A DNA stretch of 64,000 bases. Origin: Rhinopithecus roxellana. Taxonomy: Eukaryota > Chordata > Mammalia > Primates > Cercopithecidae. Of the stretch, positions 41,160 to 52,753 are shown piece by piece (position 1 is the first letter of the stretch; each line of letters begins with the position of its first letter). The position numbers and the translations under genes were made by a program. The stretch covers positions 40,761,156 through 40,825,155 of the forward strand of contig NC_044568.1 in assembly GCF_007565055.1 (NCBI RefSeq), in the 5' to 3' direction. A model generated the notes under the pieces. It ran no database searches, was not told the DNA's origin, and saw nothing but the letters and a program-made list of their open reading frames with translations.

Positions 41160-41463
41160 GGCCAGGCGCCGTGGCTCACGCCTGTAATTTCAACACTTTG
41201 GGAGACTGAGGCAGGCGGATCACTTGAGGTCAGGAGTTGGAGACCAGCCTGGCCAACATGGTGAAACCCCATCTCTAAGAAAAATGTAAAAAATTATCCA
41301 GTTGTGGTGGTACATGCCTATAATCCTAGCTATTCAGGAGACTGAGGCAGGAGAATTGCTTGAACCTGGGAGGAGGAGGTTGCAGTGAACCAAGATCACA
41401 CCATTGCACTCCAGTCTGGGCGACAGAGCGAGACTCCGTCTCAGGAAAAATAAATAAATAAAT
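41160..41463 (+). mobile_element. Alu (+)
   Basis: Tail grown into (AAAT)n, 41446-41463. Confidence 0.93.
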
Positions 41464-41552
41464 CTCAACCTTTTCTTTTTTTGATGGGGATAGAAATTTT
41501 ATTTATCCATGAAAGCCTCAAATCTGGGAACCTGATCTAATCCAACGTTCTT

Positions 41553-41862
41553 TTTTTATTTTTTATTTTTTTTCCTTTGGAGAGAGAGTTTCACTCTTGT
41601 TGCCCAGGCTGGAGTGCAATGATGTGATCTTGGCTCACTGTAACCTCCGCCTCCCAGGTTCAAGCGATTCTCCCGCCTCAACCTCCCTAGTAGCTGGGAT
41701 TACAGGCACCTGCCACCATGGCCAGCCAATTTTTATATTATTAGTAGAGATGGGGTTTTATCACGATGGCCAGGCTGGTCTCAAACTCCTGACCTCAGGT
41801 GATCCACCCGCCTCAGCTTCCAAAGTGCTGCGATTACAGGCGTGAGCCACGGCGCCCGGCCC
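41553..41862 (-). mobile_element. Alu (-)
   Basis: Flanks CTAATCCAACGTTCTT (41537-41552) and CTAATACAACGTTCTT (41863-41878). Confidence 0.95.
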
Positions 41863-41893
41863 CTAATACAACGTTCTTACTAAAATGAGAAGG

Positions 41894-42199
41894 GGCCGGG
41901 CGCGGTGGCTCAAGCCTGTAATCCCAGCACTTTGGGAGGCCGAGATGCGCAGATCACGAGGTCAGGAGATCGAGACCATCCTGGCTAATATGGTGAAACC
42001 CCGTCTCTACTAAAAACTACAAAAAACTAGCCGGGCAAGGTGGCGGCGCCTGTAGTCCCAGCTACCCGGGAGGCTGAGGCAGGCGAATGGCGTGAACCCG
42101 GAAGGCGGAGCTTGCAGTGAGCTGAGATCTGGCCACAGCACTCCTGCCTGGGTGACAGAGCGAGACTCTGTCTCAAAAAAAATAAAAATAAAAATAAAT
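41894..42199 (+). mobile_element. AluY (+), monkey type
   Basis: Flanks AAAATGAGAAG at 41882-41892 and 42200-42210. Tail of AAAAT units. Confidence 0.95.
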
Positions 42200-42204
42200 A
42201 AAAT

Positions 42205-42310
42205 GAGAAGAAAACTGAGGTCCCGTGAGGGACGGTGTGACTTATCAAGGCCACCAGCAGTTAATGGCAGCCTGGAAGCCAGGCCTCCAGCCTCCTAGTC
42301 TAATGGTTAA
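42205..42310 (-). mobile_element. Possible MIR relic (-)
   Basis: GAAAACTGAGGTCCCGTGAGGGACGG and GGAAGCCAGGCCTCCAGCC resemble antisense MIR. Confidence 0.5.
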
Positions 42311-43371
42311 TGTTTAGCTGGCTGAGTCTCTGTCTCCGCCTATGCCCTTGATGCTCATTCCAGGGAATGGAAAGATGTGGATATAAGGAGGAAGCCCTGA
42401 GATCCTTCTCTGTCCTTTTTCCTCAAAAGAACAGACTCAGCAGTGACCTATTTCAGAAAAAGCACAAAACAGCAGCTGGCTGCCCATGGGTAGAGTCTGC
42501 AGAATCTACTCCTCCTCTGTTCCCCCAGCTCTCTCCCCACAGGTAGGGCTGTGGTCATGGGAAAAGGACTCAAGCAGGAGCTGCCAGGACAGACAGTGGC
42601 GGGACCTACCTGGAATGGAATCTTAGCTTAGAGGCCCTCTGCAGCCAAAGAAGCTAAAGTGAGAGGAAGACATTGCATTCTGTGAGGACCCCAGCTCCCA
42701 GCATTTGTAGACAAATGATTATTTCCTTTCATCTTCTGAGTTGAGACACAGCCATTCACCACAGAACAAAGGCACTCACTTTCTGTAGCTACCATCAGGG
42801 CTCTTTGCACTGGGAACAGGGCCAAAGAGGGGCAAACTTTAAAAATAGTAAAAGGGCAAGACGCCCCAAAGCAAACGCTCAGTGTGTACAAGGCACACCC
42901 TCAGAACTGAGGTAGATGCTTCACACAGCAGATGGGAAGACAGACAGCAGACCACACAAGTGACCAAGTCTGCGGGGCTGGTGCAATCTCCATGAAATAA
43001 AGCACCAGCCTGGCCCCAGGGAGAGCACGGCTTTTCCCGCTGCCTCTCAGTTCCCTCATCTTCACTGCCGGGAAGTTCTTTACAACTAATTCCAATCTCT
43101 CTGCTGCAAACCTCTCCCCTCTAATTCAGCCTCAGGGACTGAAATCCTCCTTTTGGATGGAGGCTGGGCCCTGGCTTCCGGTGCTGGCTCCAGCACTGAC
43201 CACTGCCTGACCTTGGGCAGGCCCCTCTGCACTGGTCCCTCATTTGTGAGATGGTGAGATTCTGTGGTTCCTTCCAGCTCTGGCTGATTAAATTGTCCTC
43301 AGCCTTCTCCTCCCCAGAGGTTGTAAATAGAAGCCATTGCGTGCTGATGTTTCGGGAGGAAAAAATAAACT
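42311..43371 (+). other. Repeat-poor intergenic island
   Basis: About 1.06 kb without Alu, apart from a MIR-like piece at 43165-43262 (GACCACTGCCTGACCTTGGGCAG). No reading frame of note or RNA gene is visible. In a region this Alu-dense such an island may be under constraint. Confidence 0.45.
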
Positions 43372-43460
43372 GGAAGAGAAGAAAGACTAAGAAGAAAGAA
43401 GGGAGAAAGAAAGAAGAGGAGGAAGAGGAAGGTAGGGAAAGGGGAGAAGAAGAAGAAACA
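43372..43460 (+). repeat. Purine-only tract (GA-rich)
   Basis: About 90 bp of GAAGA/GGAAGA units, almost without pyrimidines, directly before a young Alu. Confidence 0.85.
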
Positions 43461-43480
43461 TTTAAAAACTAAGAGCTGTT

Positions 43481-43775
43481 GGCCAGGCGCGGTGGCTCAA
43501 GCCTGTAATCCCAGCACTTTGGGAGTCCGAGACGGGCGGATCACGAGGTCAGGAGATCGAGACCATCCTGGCTAACACGGTGAAACTCCGTCTCTACTAA
43601 AAAATACAAAAAACTAGCCGGGCGAGGTGGCGGGCACCTGTAGTCCCAGCTACTCGGGAGGCTGAGGCAGGAGAATGGTGTAAACCCGGGAGGCGGAGCT
43701 TGCAGTGAGCTGAGATCCGGTCACTGCACTCCAGCCTGGGCGACAGAGCCAGACTCCGTCTCAAAAAAAAAAAAA
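43481..43775 (+). mobile_element. AluY (+), monkey type
   Basis: Flanks AAAAACTAAGAGCTG (43464-43478) and AAAACTAAGAGCTG (43776-43789). The next Alu starts on the second copy. Confidence 0.95.
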
Positions 43776-43790
43776 AAAACTAAGAGCTGG

Positions 43791-44089
43791 GGCTGGGCGT
43801 GGTAGCTCATGACTGTAATCCCAGCACTTTGGGAGGCCAAGGCGGGTGGATCACCTGAGGTCAGGAGTTCAAGACTAGCCTGGCCAACATGTTGAAACCC
43901 CATCTCTACTAAAAATACAAAATTAGCCAGGCATGGTGGCACGTGCCTGTAATCCCAGCTACTCAGGAGGCTGAGGCAGGAGAATCACTTGAACATGGGA
44001 GTGGAAGTTGCAGTGAGCCAAGATCGTGCCACTGTACTCCAGCCTGGGCACAAGAGTGAAACTCCATCCCCCCACCCAAAAAAAAAAAG
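43791..44089 (+). mobile_element. Alu (+)
   Basis: Complete; CCCCCCACCC interrupts its A tail. Confidence 0.93.
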
Positions 44090-44100
44090 TAACAAAGCCG

Positions 44101-44397
44101 GGCCGGGTGCGATGGCTCACACCTGTAATCCCAGCACTTTGGCAGGCCGAGGCAGGTGGATCATTTGAGGCTAGGAGTTCAAGACCAGCCTGGCCAACGT
44201 GGTGAAACCCTATCTCTACTAAAAATACAAAAATTAGCCAGGCATAGTGACTTGTACCTGTAATTCCAGCTACTCGAGAGGCTGAGGCACAAGCATTTCT
44301 TGAGCCTGGGAGGCAGAGGTTGCAGTGAGCCGAGATCACGCCACTGTGCTCCAGCCTGGGCAACAGAGCAAGACTGTCTCAAAAAAAATAAAAATAA
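44101..44397 (+). mobile_element. Alu (+)
   Basis: Complete, third in a row after 43481 and 43791. Confidence 0.93.
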
Positions 44398-45122
44398 AGT
44401 ATCTTAATGTCTGGCTTCTCTGAGAAATTGGAATTTCCGACAACCCTGGTCCTCATTCCTGCTTGGAAACCATGAGCTAGAGTTGGATGGACCCCTGCCC
44501 TCAAGTTCACTACGGTTCTAACCTGGCAGCTTTTCTCCTGTATGTGCCCTGTCTGCCCCCAGGGAACATCTGGGTTTTAAAGAGCTGCAATTGACCTTGA
44601 ACCAAATCAGCCAATTCCAGCCCACCCCTTTGCTTCCCTGCAACATAGCGTTCACCCTGGGGCACTGAAATGCCAGTAGCTGAGCAGAGGTCTGCATCAG
44701 AGCCAGCTGTCCGATCAGCCTCTGCTCAGAAGCTCAGGCTGACAAAGGAAATGGGACTGACCAGGAACGCTAGCCAAGGGCTGTGCAGGAATGAGGTGAG
44801 ACAGATGCAGCCACTCAGCTTCCCCATAAATTTTAGCAGTTCACAAATCCCAGCATCCTCCCTACTTGTCTGGCTGCTCATGATTAACAGAGGCCCAGGG
44901 AGAAGCTGACTCTACCTTCTCTTCAGCCACACCCAAGATATTGGTATAAGGGAAGCTGGCACTATGAGTATTAGTATAAAGGCGGCTTCTGAGTTCTGCG
45001 CTAATACAGCTGGACCTCAAACAACCAGAGCCTAATGACCATTGTATGTAACTGAATTCCTGATTGATATGGGTTTAGTCTTCTAACCTGTATATTCCTT
45101 GATGTTTAAAATAAATAATCTT
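44398..45122 (+). other. Unclassified intergenic sequence
   Basis: About 725 bp without a recognised repeat or gene. An AATAAATAATCTT end serves as the insertion site of the next Alu. Confidence 0.4.
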
Positions 45123-45435
45123 GCCGGGCGCGGTGGCTCACGCCTGTAATCCCAGCACTGTGGGAGGCCGAGACGGGCGGATCACAAGGTCAGGAGATCG
45201 AGACCATCCTGGCTAACACGGTGAAACCCCGTCTCTACTAAAAATGCAAAAAATTAGCCGGGCGTGGCGGCGAGCGCTTGTAGTCCCAGCTGCTTGGGAG
45301 GCTGAGGCAGGAGAATGGCGGGAACCCGGGAGGCGGAGCTTGCAGTGAGCCGGGATCGCGCCACTGCACTCCAGCCTGGGCCACAGAGCGAGACTCCGTC
45401 TCAAAAATAAAATAAAATAAAATAAAATAAAATAA
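45123..45435 (+). mobile_element. AluY (+)
   Basis: Perfect flanks AAATAAATAATCTT (45109-45122 and 45436-45449). Tail is an (AAAAT)n microsatellite. Confidence 0.96.
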
Positions 45436-45471
45436 AATAAATAATCTTAACGTGTGTTAGAAATCCTTTCT

Positions 45472-45602
45472 TCTAGCCAGGTGTGGTGGCATGCATCTGT
45501 AGTCCTAGCTACTTAGGAGGCTGAGGCGGGAGGATCCCTTGAGCCCAGGAGTTTGAGGCCTATCTGGACAACACAGTGAGACCCATCTCTAAAAAAACAA
45601 AT
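45472..45602 (+). mobile_element. Free Alu monomer (+) with perfect target duplication
   Basis: A single 7SL-like arm of 131 bp, bounded by AAATCCTTTCTTCT at 45458-45471 and 45603-45616. Confidence 0.9.
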
Positions 45603-45827
45603 AAATCCTTTCTTCTTGAGCAAACCTCATGAATAAAACCGAATCTTTTTTGGCTGATTTAAGGTCTGGTAAAGAGCTTCCTTTCCTGCAAAAGTTGTTT
45701 TTAAGCACCTATGACGTGTCACCCCTGTCTAGGCTTGAGAACCGAGAGGGTGCAGGCAATGGGCCAGAGTGAGTACTAACCACAGAATGTTCCTGAGAAG
45801 TTGCCTTCATAGACTAATTCTAGTTTG

Positions 45828-46118
45828 TGTTTGTTTTTATTTTGAGACAAAGTCTTGCTTTGTCTCCCAGGCTGGGGAATGCAGTATGTGATCTTGGCTC
45901 ACTGCAACCGCCACCTCCTGGGTCCAAGCAATTCTCGTGCCTCAGCCTCCCAAGTAGCTGGGATTACAGGCACACATCACCGTGTCTGGCTAATTTTTGT
46001 ATTTTTAGTAAAGACGGGGTTTCACCATGTTGGCCAGGTTGGTCTCGAACTCCTGCCCTCAAGTGATCTGCGCCTCCCAAAGTGCTGAGATTACAGGCTT
46101 GAGCCACCACGCCCAGCC
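45828..46118 (-). mobile_element. Alu (-)
   Basis: Flanks ATAGACTAATTCTAGTTTG and ATAGACTAATTCTACTTTG. Confidence 0.95.
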
Positions 46119-46403
46119 TATAGACTAATTCTACTTTGAATGCCTTGCTTCCAGCCCTTACTTCCCGGTTCTAGGTTGATGAGAGCTCCTTAGGGACCTT
46201 CACTTCAGTACAAGCCAGAGTTTCTACTGAATCCTAGTTTGTGTCTTGAGGATTTGCTTTTTTTTCTCCCAAGGATTGAAAGCCCAGGAGGGGAAAAAAA
46301 TCAAACTAATTGTGAGCTCTGGATAGCTGAGTTCAAATTAACTGAGGTTTAACTGAACAGGGCTTGGGCACTGGGACAGTCTTGATCATTGAAATACAGC
46401 AGT

Positions 46404-46691
46404 GCCGGGCGCGGTGGCTCAAGCCTGTAATCCCAGCACTTTGGGAGGCCGAGACGGGCGGATCACGAGGTCAGGAGATCGAGACCATCCTGGCTAACAC
46501 AGGTGAAACCCCGTCTCTACTAAAAACACACACACAAAAAAAACTAGCCGGGCGAGGTGGCGGGCGCCTGTAGTCCCAGCTACTCCGGAGGCTGAGGCGG
46601 GAGAACGGCGTAAACCCGGGAGGCGGAGCTTGTAGTGAGCTGAGATCCGGCCACTGCACTCCAGCCCGGGCGACAGAGCAAGACTCCGTCT

Positions 46692-46724
<33 letters not shown>
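46404..46724 (+). mobile_element. AluY (+), monkey type
   Basis: Flanks GAAATACAGCAG (46391-46402 and 46725-46736); A tail over 30 bases. Confidence 0.96.
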
Positions 46725-46726
<2 letters not shown>

Positions 46727-46737
46727 AATACAGCAGA

Positions 46738-47000
46738 GTTGGAATTGGATACGTCTGAATATGAATCCTGGTTTTACCATTTCCAGTTAGTAGGATCTTA
46801 TATAACTTACCTTTCTCAAGCATTTACTATGTACGCACTTAGCACTGTGTATAACACTTCCCATGCATTAGCATCTGATCAGTGAGCTCTAAAAGCATTG
46901 CATAAGAAACCTCAGGAAAGACGCTTTACCTCTCTGAGTCCGAATTTCTACATCTACATGGTGAAAACAAAAATAAACATCGGACAGGTTTCTCGGGTGA
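46738..47000 (+). mobile_element. MIR relics (+)
   Basis: AATATGAATCCTGGTTTTACC and ACCTCTCTGAGTCCGAATTTC with following bases are MIR-like, probably two pieces. Confidence 0.5.
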
Positions 47001-47148
47001 ATTAAGTGAGCTCAGTGCTGGAACGTCCTCAGCATCTGGGCTGGCCCAGGGTGTGTGCACTGCAGGTGTGGCCACAGAACACAGAATACACCACTCTATC
47101 AAATGCATCCTGCCAGGGTGCTCTGCTGGGTAATCAGGTTTGGGTTGT

Positions 47149-47151
<3 letters not shown>

Positions 47152-47188
<37 letters not shown>

Positions 47189-47776
47189 AGATGGAGTTGC
47201 GCTCTTGTTGCCCAGGCTGGAGTGCAATGGCGCAATCTCCACTCACTGCAACCTCCGCCTCCCGGGTTCAAGCGATTCTCCTGCCTTAGCCTCCTGCTGA
47301 GTAGCTGGGATTACAGGGGCATGCCACCGCGCTTGGCTAATTTTTTTTTTTTTTTTTTTGAGATGCAGTCTTGCTCTGTCACCCAAGCTGGAGTGCAGTG
47401 GCACGATCTCGGCTCACTGCAAGCTCCACCTCCCAGGTTCATGCCATTCTTCTGCCTCAGCCTCCCGAGTAGCTGGGACAACAGGCGATCACTGCCACGC
47501 CTGGCTAATTTTTTTGTATTTTTTAGTAGAGACAGGATTTCACCGTGTTAGCCAGGATGGTCTCGATCTCCTGACCTCGTGATCCGCCCGCCTCGGCCTC
47601 CCAAAATGCTGGGATTACAGGCGTGAGCCACTGCGCCCGCCCACGCCTGGCTAATTTTTGTAGAGATGGGGTTTCACCATGTTGGTCAGGCTGGTCTCAG
47701 ACTCCTGATCTCGTGATCTGCCTGCCTCAGCCTCCCAAAGTGCTGTGATTACAGGCATGAGCTGCTGTGCCTGGCT
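47152..47776 (-). mobile_element. Alu (-), split by a nested Alu
   Basis: Parts 47152-47346 and 47643-47776; about 36-base T tail. Confidence 0.9.
47347..47642 (-). mobile_element. AluY (-), nested
   Basis: Complete copy inserted at GGCTAATTTTT, repeated at 47649-47659. Confidence 0.92.
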
Positions 47777-47974
47777 AAGACTCCTCTCATCGTATTTAAG
47801 CCATGTGAAGTTAGGTTTAACTCCTGTTAGGCAGGATCTCTGCTGTCTGGGAGCAGCCCTGTGTGAGATTTAATCAAAGCAGCCCAGCCCAGCCAAACAG
47901 GAGCATAAGTTCCCTTTAAAATGAAGAAAGGGTGGGGCAAGATTGTAAAAAATTAAGAAAAAACCTAAAGCCTT

Positions 47975-48282
47975 GGTCAGGCATGGTGGCTCATGCCTGT
48001 AGTGCTGGCACTTTGGGATGCCGAGGCGAGAGCATCACTTGAGCTCAGGAGTTCAAGATCAGCCTGGGCAACATAGCAAGACCCTGTCTCTTTTTTAAAA
48101 AATGCCCACGGTGAAACCCTGTTTCTACAAAAAATATAAAAATTAGCCGGGCGAGGTGGCATGCGCCTGTAATCCCAGCTACTCAGGAGACTGAGGCAGG
48201 AGAATCGCTTGAACCCGGGAGGAGGAGGTTGAAGTGAGCCGAGATCGTGCCATTGTATTCTCGCCTAGGCGACAGAGCTGGG
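47975..48282 (+). mobile_element. Composite Alu (+)
   Basis: A left arm (47975-48107, ending CTCTTTTTTAAAAAATGCC) joined to a second piece beginning GGTGAAACCCTG; two sources likely. Confidence 0.85.
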
Positions 48283-48289
48283 TCTTTGT

Positions 48290-49080
48290 TGGTATCACCT
48301 TGACCAGTCACTCCCCATCTCTGGGTCCCAGTGCTTTCACTAACCCATTGCCTTGTGGACCTTAATTCCAGATCATATGAGTAAAATCCCATGGAAAGGA
48401 AACTATCCTGAGCATACTAAAAGCTGCAGTCAGTTCACATGCCTGGATGAGCCAGAGGTCATGCAAGTCTTATCTCCAACACCTCCCAGCTGTTCCTTAA
48501 CCTCTACAGGCCTTAGTTTCCTCATCTATGAAATGGGCAACAGGCTGGGCGTGGTGACTGACGCCTGTAATCCCAGCACTTTGGGAGGCCGAAGCGGGTG
48601 GATCACCTGAGGTCAGGTGTTCGAGACCAGCTTGGCCAACATGGTGAAACCCCGTCTCTACTAAAAATGCAAAAATTAGCCAGGTGTAGTGGTAGGTGCC
48701 TGTAATGCCAGCTACTTGGGAGGCTGAGGCAGGAGAATTGTTTGAACCTGGGAGGTGGAGGTTGTAGTGAGCCAAGATAGCACCACTGCACGCCAGCCAG
48801 GGCGACAGAGCAAGACTCTGTCTCAGAAAAAAAAAAGAAATGGGCAACAATAAAGTTAGTGTTGTGAGGATTTAGAATATGTAGGGAAAGAAGTTTAGCA
48901 TAATATGTGCCCTGGAAACAGACTGATTGTTCAAATTTGGGCTCTAACATATAGCAGCTATGTGACCTTAAGCAAATAAACTTGTCTGAGTTTCAGTTTC
49001 CTCATCTGAGATTCCTCATCTGAGAAATAAGGATAATAATGAAGACCTACCTCCAAGGTTGCTATGAAAAGCAAGGCAAG
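48290..49080 (+). mobile_element. MIR relics (+), interrupted by an Alu
   Basis: CTTAGTTTCCTCATCTATGAAATGGGCAACA before and AATAAAGTTAGTGTTGTGAGGATTTAG after the Alu form one MIR. A second, 48900-49070, has CAGTTTCCTCATCTGAG with a 15-bp tandem repeat. Confidence 0.65.
48543..48836 (+). mobile_element. Alu (+), inserted in a MIR
   Basis: Perfect flanks GAAATGGGCAACA (48530-48542 and 48837-48849). Confidence 0.96.
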
Positions 49081-49390
49081 GGCCAGGCGTGGTGGCTCAC
49101 GCCTGTAATCCCAACACTTTGGGAGGCCGAGGTGGGCGGATCACCTGAGGTCAGGCGTTGGAGACCAGCCTGACTAATAAGGTGAAACCCCGTCTCTACT
49201 AAAAATACAAAAATGGGCTGGGCACGGTTCCAGGCGCCTGTAGTCCCAGCTATTCGGGAGGCTGAGACAGGAGAATTGCTTGAACCCAGGAGGCAGAGGT
49301 TGTAGTGAGCTGAGATGGCACCACTGCACTCCAGCCTGGGTGACGGAGTGGGACTTCATCTCAAAAAAAAAAAAAAAAAAAAGAAAGAAA
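49081..49390 (+). mobile_element. Alu (+)
   Basis: Target GAAAAGCAAGG before it and GAAAAGCAAGG after it. Confidence 0.94.
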
Positions 49391-49407
49391 GAAAAGCAAG
49401 GAGAGTC

Positions 49408-49698
49408 ACAGGCAGGGTTGCTCATGCGTGTAATCCCAGCACTTTGGGAGGCCGAGGTGGGTGGATCACCTGAGGTCAGGAGTTTGAGACCAGCCTGGCC
49501 AACATGGTGAAACCCTGTCTCCACTAAAAATACAAAATTAACCAGGTGTGGTGGTGCACGCCTGTAGTCCCAGCTACTGGGGAGGCGGAGACAAGAGAAT
49601 CACCGGAACCTGGGAGGCAGAGACTGCAGTGAGCTGAGATCGTGCCATTGCACTCCAACCTGGGTAAGGCAGAGTGAGACTCCATCTCAAAAAAAAAA
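49408..49698 (+). mobile_element. Alu (+), at the same target
   Basis: Complete; AAAAGCAAGG recurs after its tail (about 49695-49704), the third copy in a row. Confidence 0.92.
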
Positions 49699-49942
49699 GC
49701 AAGGCGGTAATTCTCATAGAGTATTTAGCACAGTACCTGGCAGGCAAGAGTTATCTCTCTGCAATCTCCTGCTCCCAGGAGCCTAGAAAGAACATAACCA
49801 GTAAGGAGAAGCTTAGAGGTGAGGTTCAGGAAGAAGCCTCATTGTAAAGCTTGACTTTAAATGAGAATACCCTCTATTGTTCAAGCAGTGGAAGGGTTCT
49901 ATGTAGAGAAAGTTTGAAGAAATTGGAAGAAAAAGGACTTGT

Positions 49943-50213
49943 GGCTGGGTGTGGGGGCTTATGCCTATAATTACAACACTTTAGGAGGCTAAGGCGGGTG
50001 GATCACTTGAGGCCAAGAGTTCAAGACCAGACCGAGCAACATAGTGAGACCCTGATCTCTATAAAAATTTAGCCGTGGGGTGGTGCACACGTGTAGTCCC
50101 AGCTACTCAGGAGCCTGAGGCCAGAGTTTCACTAGAGCCCAGGAGGTAAAGGCTGCAGTGAGCCATGATCTCACCACTGCATGTCAGCCTGGGTAACAGG
50201 CTGTCTCAAAAAA
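49943..50213 (+). mobile_element. Alu (+), AluJ-like, with microsatellite tail
   Basis: AAAGGACTTG before, and GGGACTTG after the purine microsatellite that replaces its tail. Confidence 0.9.
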
Positions 50214-50413
50214 AGGAAGGAGGGAAGGAGGGAAGGAGGGAGGAGGGAAGGAGGGAAGGAGGGAAGGAAAGAAGGAAGGGAGGGAGGAAGGGAGGAAGGG
50301 AGAAAGGGAGGAAGGGAGGAAGGGAGGAAGCGAGGGAGGGAGGGAGGGAGGAAGGGAGAAAGGGAGGAAGGGAGGAAGGGAGGAAGGGAGGAAGGGAGGA
50401 AGGGAGGAAGGGA
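50214..50413 (+). repeat. GGAA/GGGA microsatellite, about 200 bp
   Basis: Purine-only units GGAAGGAGG, GGAAGGGA; grown from the Alu tail. Confidence 0.97.
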
Positions 50414-50665
50414 CTTGCCTAGACATCTGTTCCCTGACAAATGATACCAACAGATTGCTCCACAGGAATTCACACTGCTGGAACCTGGTGGCCAGAGTCC
50501 TGTACCTGGAGTCCCCTACTGGTGTAGGTTATTTGGATTACTCCCACTCTCTCAGCCAAAACTACCAGACTGATGACCGGAAGGTGGGTAGTTGGGACAC
50601 TCAAGGTAGGAACAGGTAGAAAGAAAGGGAGAGGGCAGAGGAAATAAGAGTAAGTAAGAGAGCTA

Positions 50666-50953
50666 TGCTGGGCGTGGTGGCTCACGCCTGTAATCCCAGC
50701 ACTTTGGGAGGCTGAGGCGGGTGGATCATTTGAGGTCAGGAGTTCAATACCAGCCTGGCCAACATGGTGAAACCCCATCTCTACTAAAAATACAAAAATT
50801 ACCAGTGTGTGGTGGCATACACCTGTAGTCCTAGCTACTCGGGAGGCCGAGGCAGAATTGCTTGAACCTGGGAGGTGGAGGTTGCAGTGAGCCGAAATCA
50901 TGCCATTGCATTCCAGCCTGGGTGACAGATCGAGACTCCATCTCAAAAAAAAA
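50666..50953 (+). mobile_element. Alu (+), with microsatellite tail
   Basis: Complete copy; the tail runs into GGAA repeats. Confidence 0.93.
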
Positions 50954-51132
50954 GGAAAAGGAAGGAAGGAAGGAAGGAAGGAAGGAAGGAGGGAGGGAGG
51001 GAGGGAGGGAGGGAGGGAGGGAGGAAGGAAGGAAGGAAGGAAGGAAGGAAGGAGGAAGGAAGGAAGGAAGGAAGGAAGGAAGGAAGGAAGGAAGGAAGGA
51101 AGGAAGGAAGGAAGGAAGGAAGGAAGGAGAAG
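50954..51132 (+). repeat. GGAA/GGGA microsatellite, about 180 bp
   Basis: (GGAA)n with a (GGGA)n core at 50989-51024, then a long pure (GGAA)n. Confidence 0.97.
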
Positions 51133-51141
51133 AGACATAAG

Positions 51142-51425
51142 GCCTGGTGTGGGGGCTCACGCCTGTAATCCCAGTATTTGGGAAGGATGAGGCAGGTGGC
51201 GAGGTGGGAGGTCAGCCCGGCCCACTTGGTGAAACCACATCTCTACTAAAAACCAAAAAAATTAGCCAGGCATGGTGGCGCATGCCTGTAATCCCAGCTA
51301 CTCAGGAGGCTGAGGCAGAAGAATTGCTTGAACCCAGGAGGCGGAGGTTGCAGTGAGCTGAGATCATGCCACTGCACTCCAGCCTGGGTGACAGAACAAG
51401 ACTTGATCTCAAAAAAAAAAAAAAA
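51142..51425 (+). mobile_element. Alu (+)
   Basis: Rearranged left arm (GTATTTGGGAAGGATGAGG, GCGAGGTGGGAGG). Confidence 0.9.
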
Positions 51426-51771
51426 GTTTGGAGAGAGAGAGATGAGGCAGTGGGAGGACAAGAGAGTAGTGGAGCTAGAAGAAGAAAGGAAATGCTTTAT
51501 GTTTCAGACCACAGGCTGCAAACTAGTGGCCTGTGAGCTGCATTTATTTAGCTATATCTTTTCTTTGGCCTGTACATTGCTTAGGGAAAAAAAAACTTGA
51601 ATTTTAGTTGCCATCATTTATACAATTGAGAGATTACACTTAAAAGTTCAGATTTGTATAATAATTTTGAAAAAATCAGATTTGTGGCTTCTGTTGGAAA
51701 GTTGTCCCTGAGTTTGCATTTCCCACTAGCAATACCCCTCTGGAGCCGGGTGGCTTTAAAAGGCCACCTGC
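51426..51771 (+). other. Unclassified spacer
   Basis: Partly A/T-rich; GACCACAGGCTGCAAACTAGTGGCCTGTG may be an old DNA-transposon relic, not named. Confidence 0.35.
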
Positions 51772-52044
51772 GGCCGGGTGCGGTGGCTCACGCCTGTAAT
51801 CCCAGTACTTTGGGAGGCCGAGGCAGGCGGATCACCTGAGGTCAGGAGTTTGAGACCAGCCTGGTCAACATGGAGAAAAATACAGAGTTAGCTGGGCGCA
51901 GTGGCACATGCCTGTAATTCCAGCTACTTGGGAGGCTGAGGCAGGAGAATTGCTTGAACCCAGGAGGTGGAGGTTGTGGTGAGCCAAGATCGCACCATTG
52001 CACTCCAGCCTGGGCTGGAAATTCCGTCTTAAAAAAAAAAAAAA
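51772..52044 (+). mobile_element. Alu (+) with internal deletion
   Basis: Loses about 30 bp at ACATGGAGAAAAATACAG. Flanks AAGGCCACC and AAGACCACA. Confidence 0.92.
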
Positions 52045-52424
52045 GACCACATTCTCTCCAGTTTATCACTAGCCCCACCATGCCCTGTTGCCTTACACCT
52101 GTGTGCTTCTTCTGTTCACGTCCTCTGCCTGGTTCCTACAGGCATTAGGTTTGTGGCCCCTATGTAGGACTCAAAGAACCCCAAACCCTATTCTGGAACT
52201 GACAGATAAATGATAATAATGTCTCTCTCCTATATATTAGGCAAGCCATATGGAGTAGCAGTTAAGAATCCAACAGCTGTTTCAAAAGGATCAATCTCAG
52301 GCCAGGTGCGGTGGCTCACCCCTGTAATCCCAGCACTTTGGGAGGCTGAGGCAGGAGGATCACTTGAGTCCAGGAGTTTGAGACCAGCCTGGGCAACACA
52401 GTGGGACCTCATCTCTGCAAAAAT

Positions 52425-52725
52425 TTTTTTTTTTTTTTTCTGAGATGGAGTCTCGCTCCGTTGCCCAGGCTGGAGTGCAGTGGCCGGATCTCAGCTCACT
52501 GCAAGCTCCGCCTCCCAGGTTTACGCCATTCTCCTGCCTCAGCCTCCCGAGTAGCTGGGACTACAGGCGCCCGCCACCTTGCCCAGCTAGTTCTTTTGGT
52601 ATTTTTTAGTAGAGATGGGGTTTTACCATGTTAGCCAGGATGGTCTCAATCTCGTGACCTCGTGATCCGCCCGTCTTGGCCTCCCAAAGTGCTGGAATTA
52701 CTGGCTTGAGCCACCACGCCTGGCC
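52425..52725 (-). mobile_element. AluY (-), nested
   Basis: Flanks TGCAAAAAT at 52416-52424 and 52726-52734. Confidence 0.94.
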
Positions 52726-52753
52726 TGCAAAAATGTTTTTTAAAATGAGGTGA

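Noticed and set aside
47006..47551. 181-codon plus-strand frame
   Set aside because: It reads through a T-tail (poly-Phe) and nested antisense Alus; the typical [11 protein letters not shown]lu peptide is present.
50165..51190. Long open frames on both strands (up to 222 codons) rich in Leu-Pro-Ser or Arg-Lys-Glu-Gly
   Set aside because: They are translations of the GGAA/GGGA microsatellites and adjoining Alus, with no gene signal.
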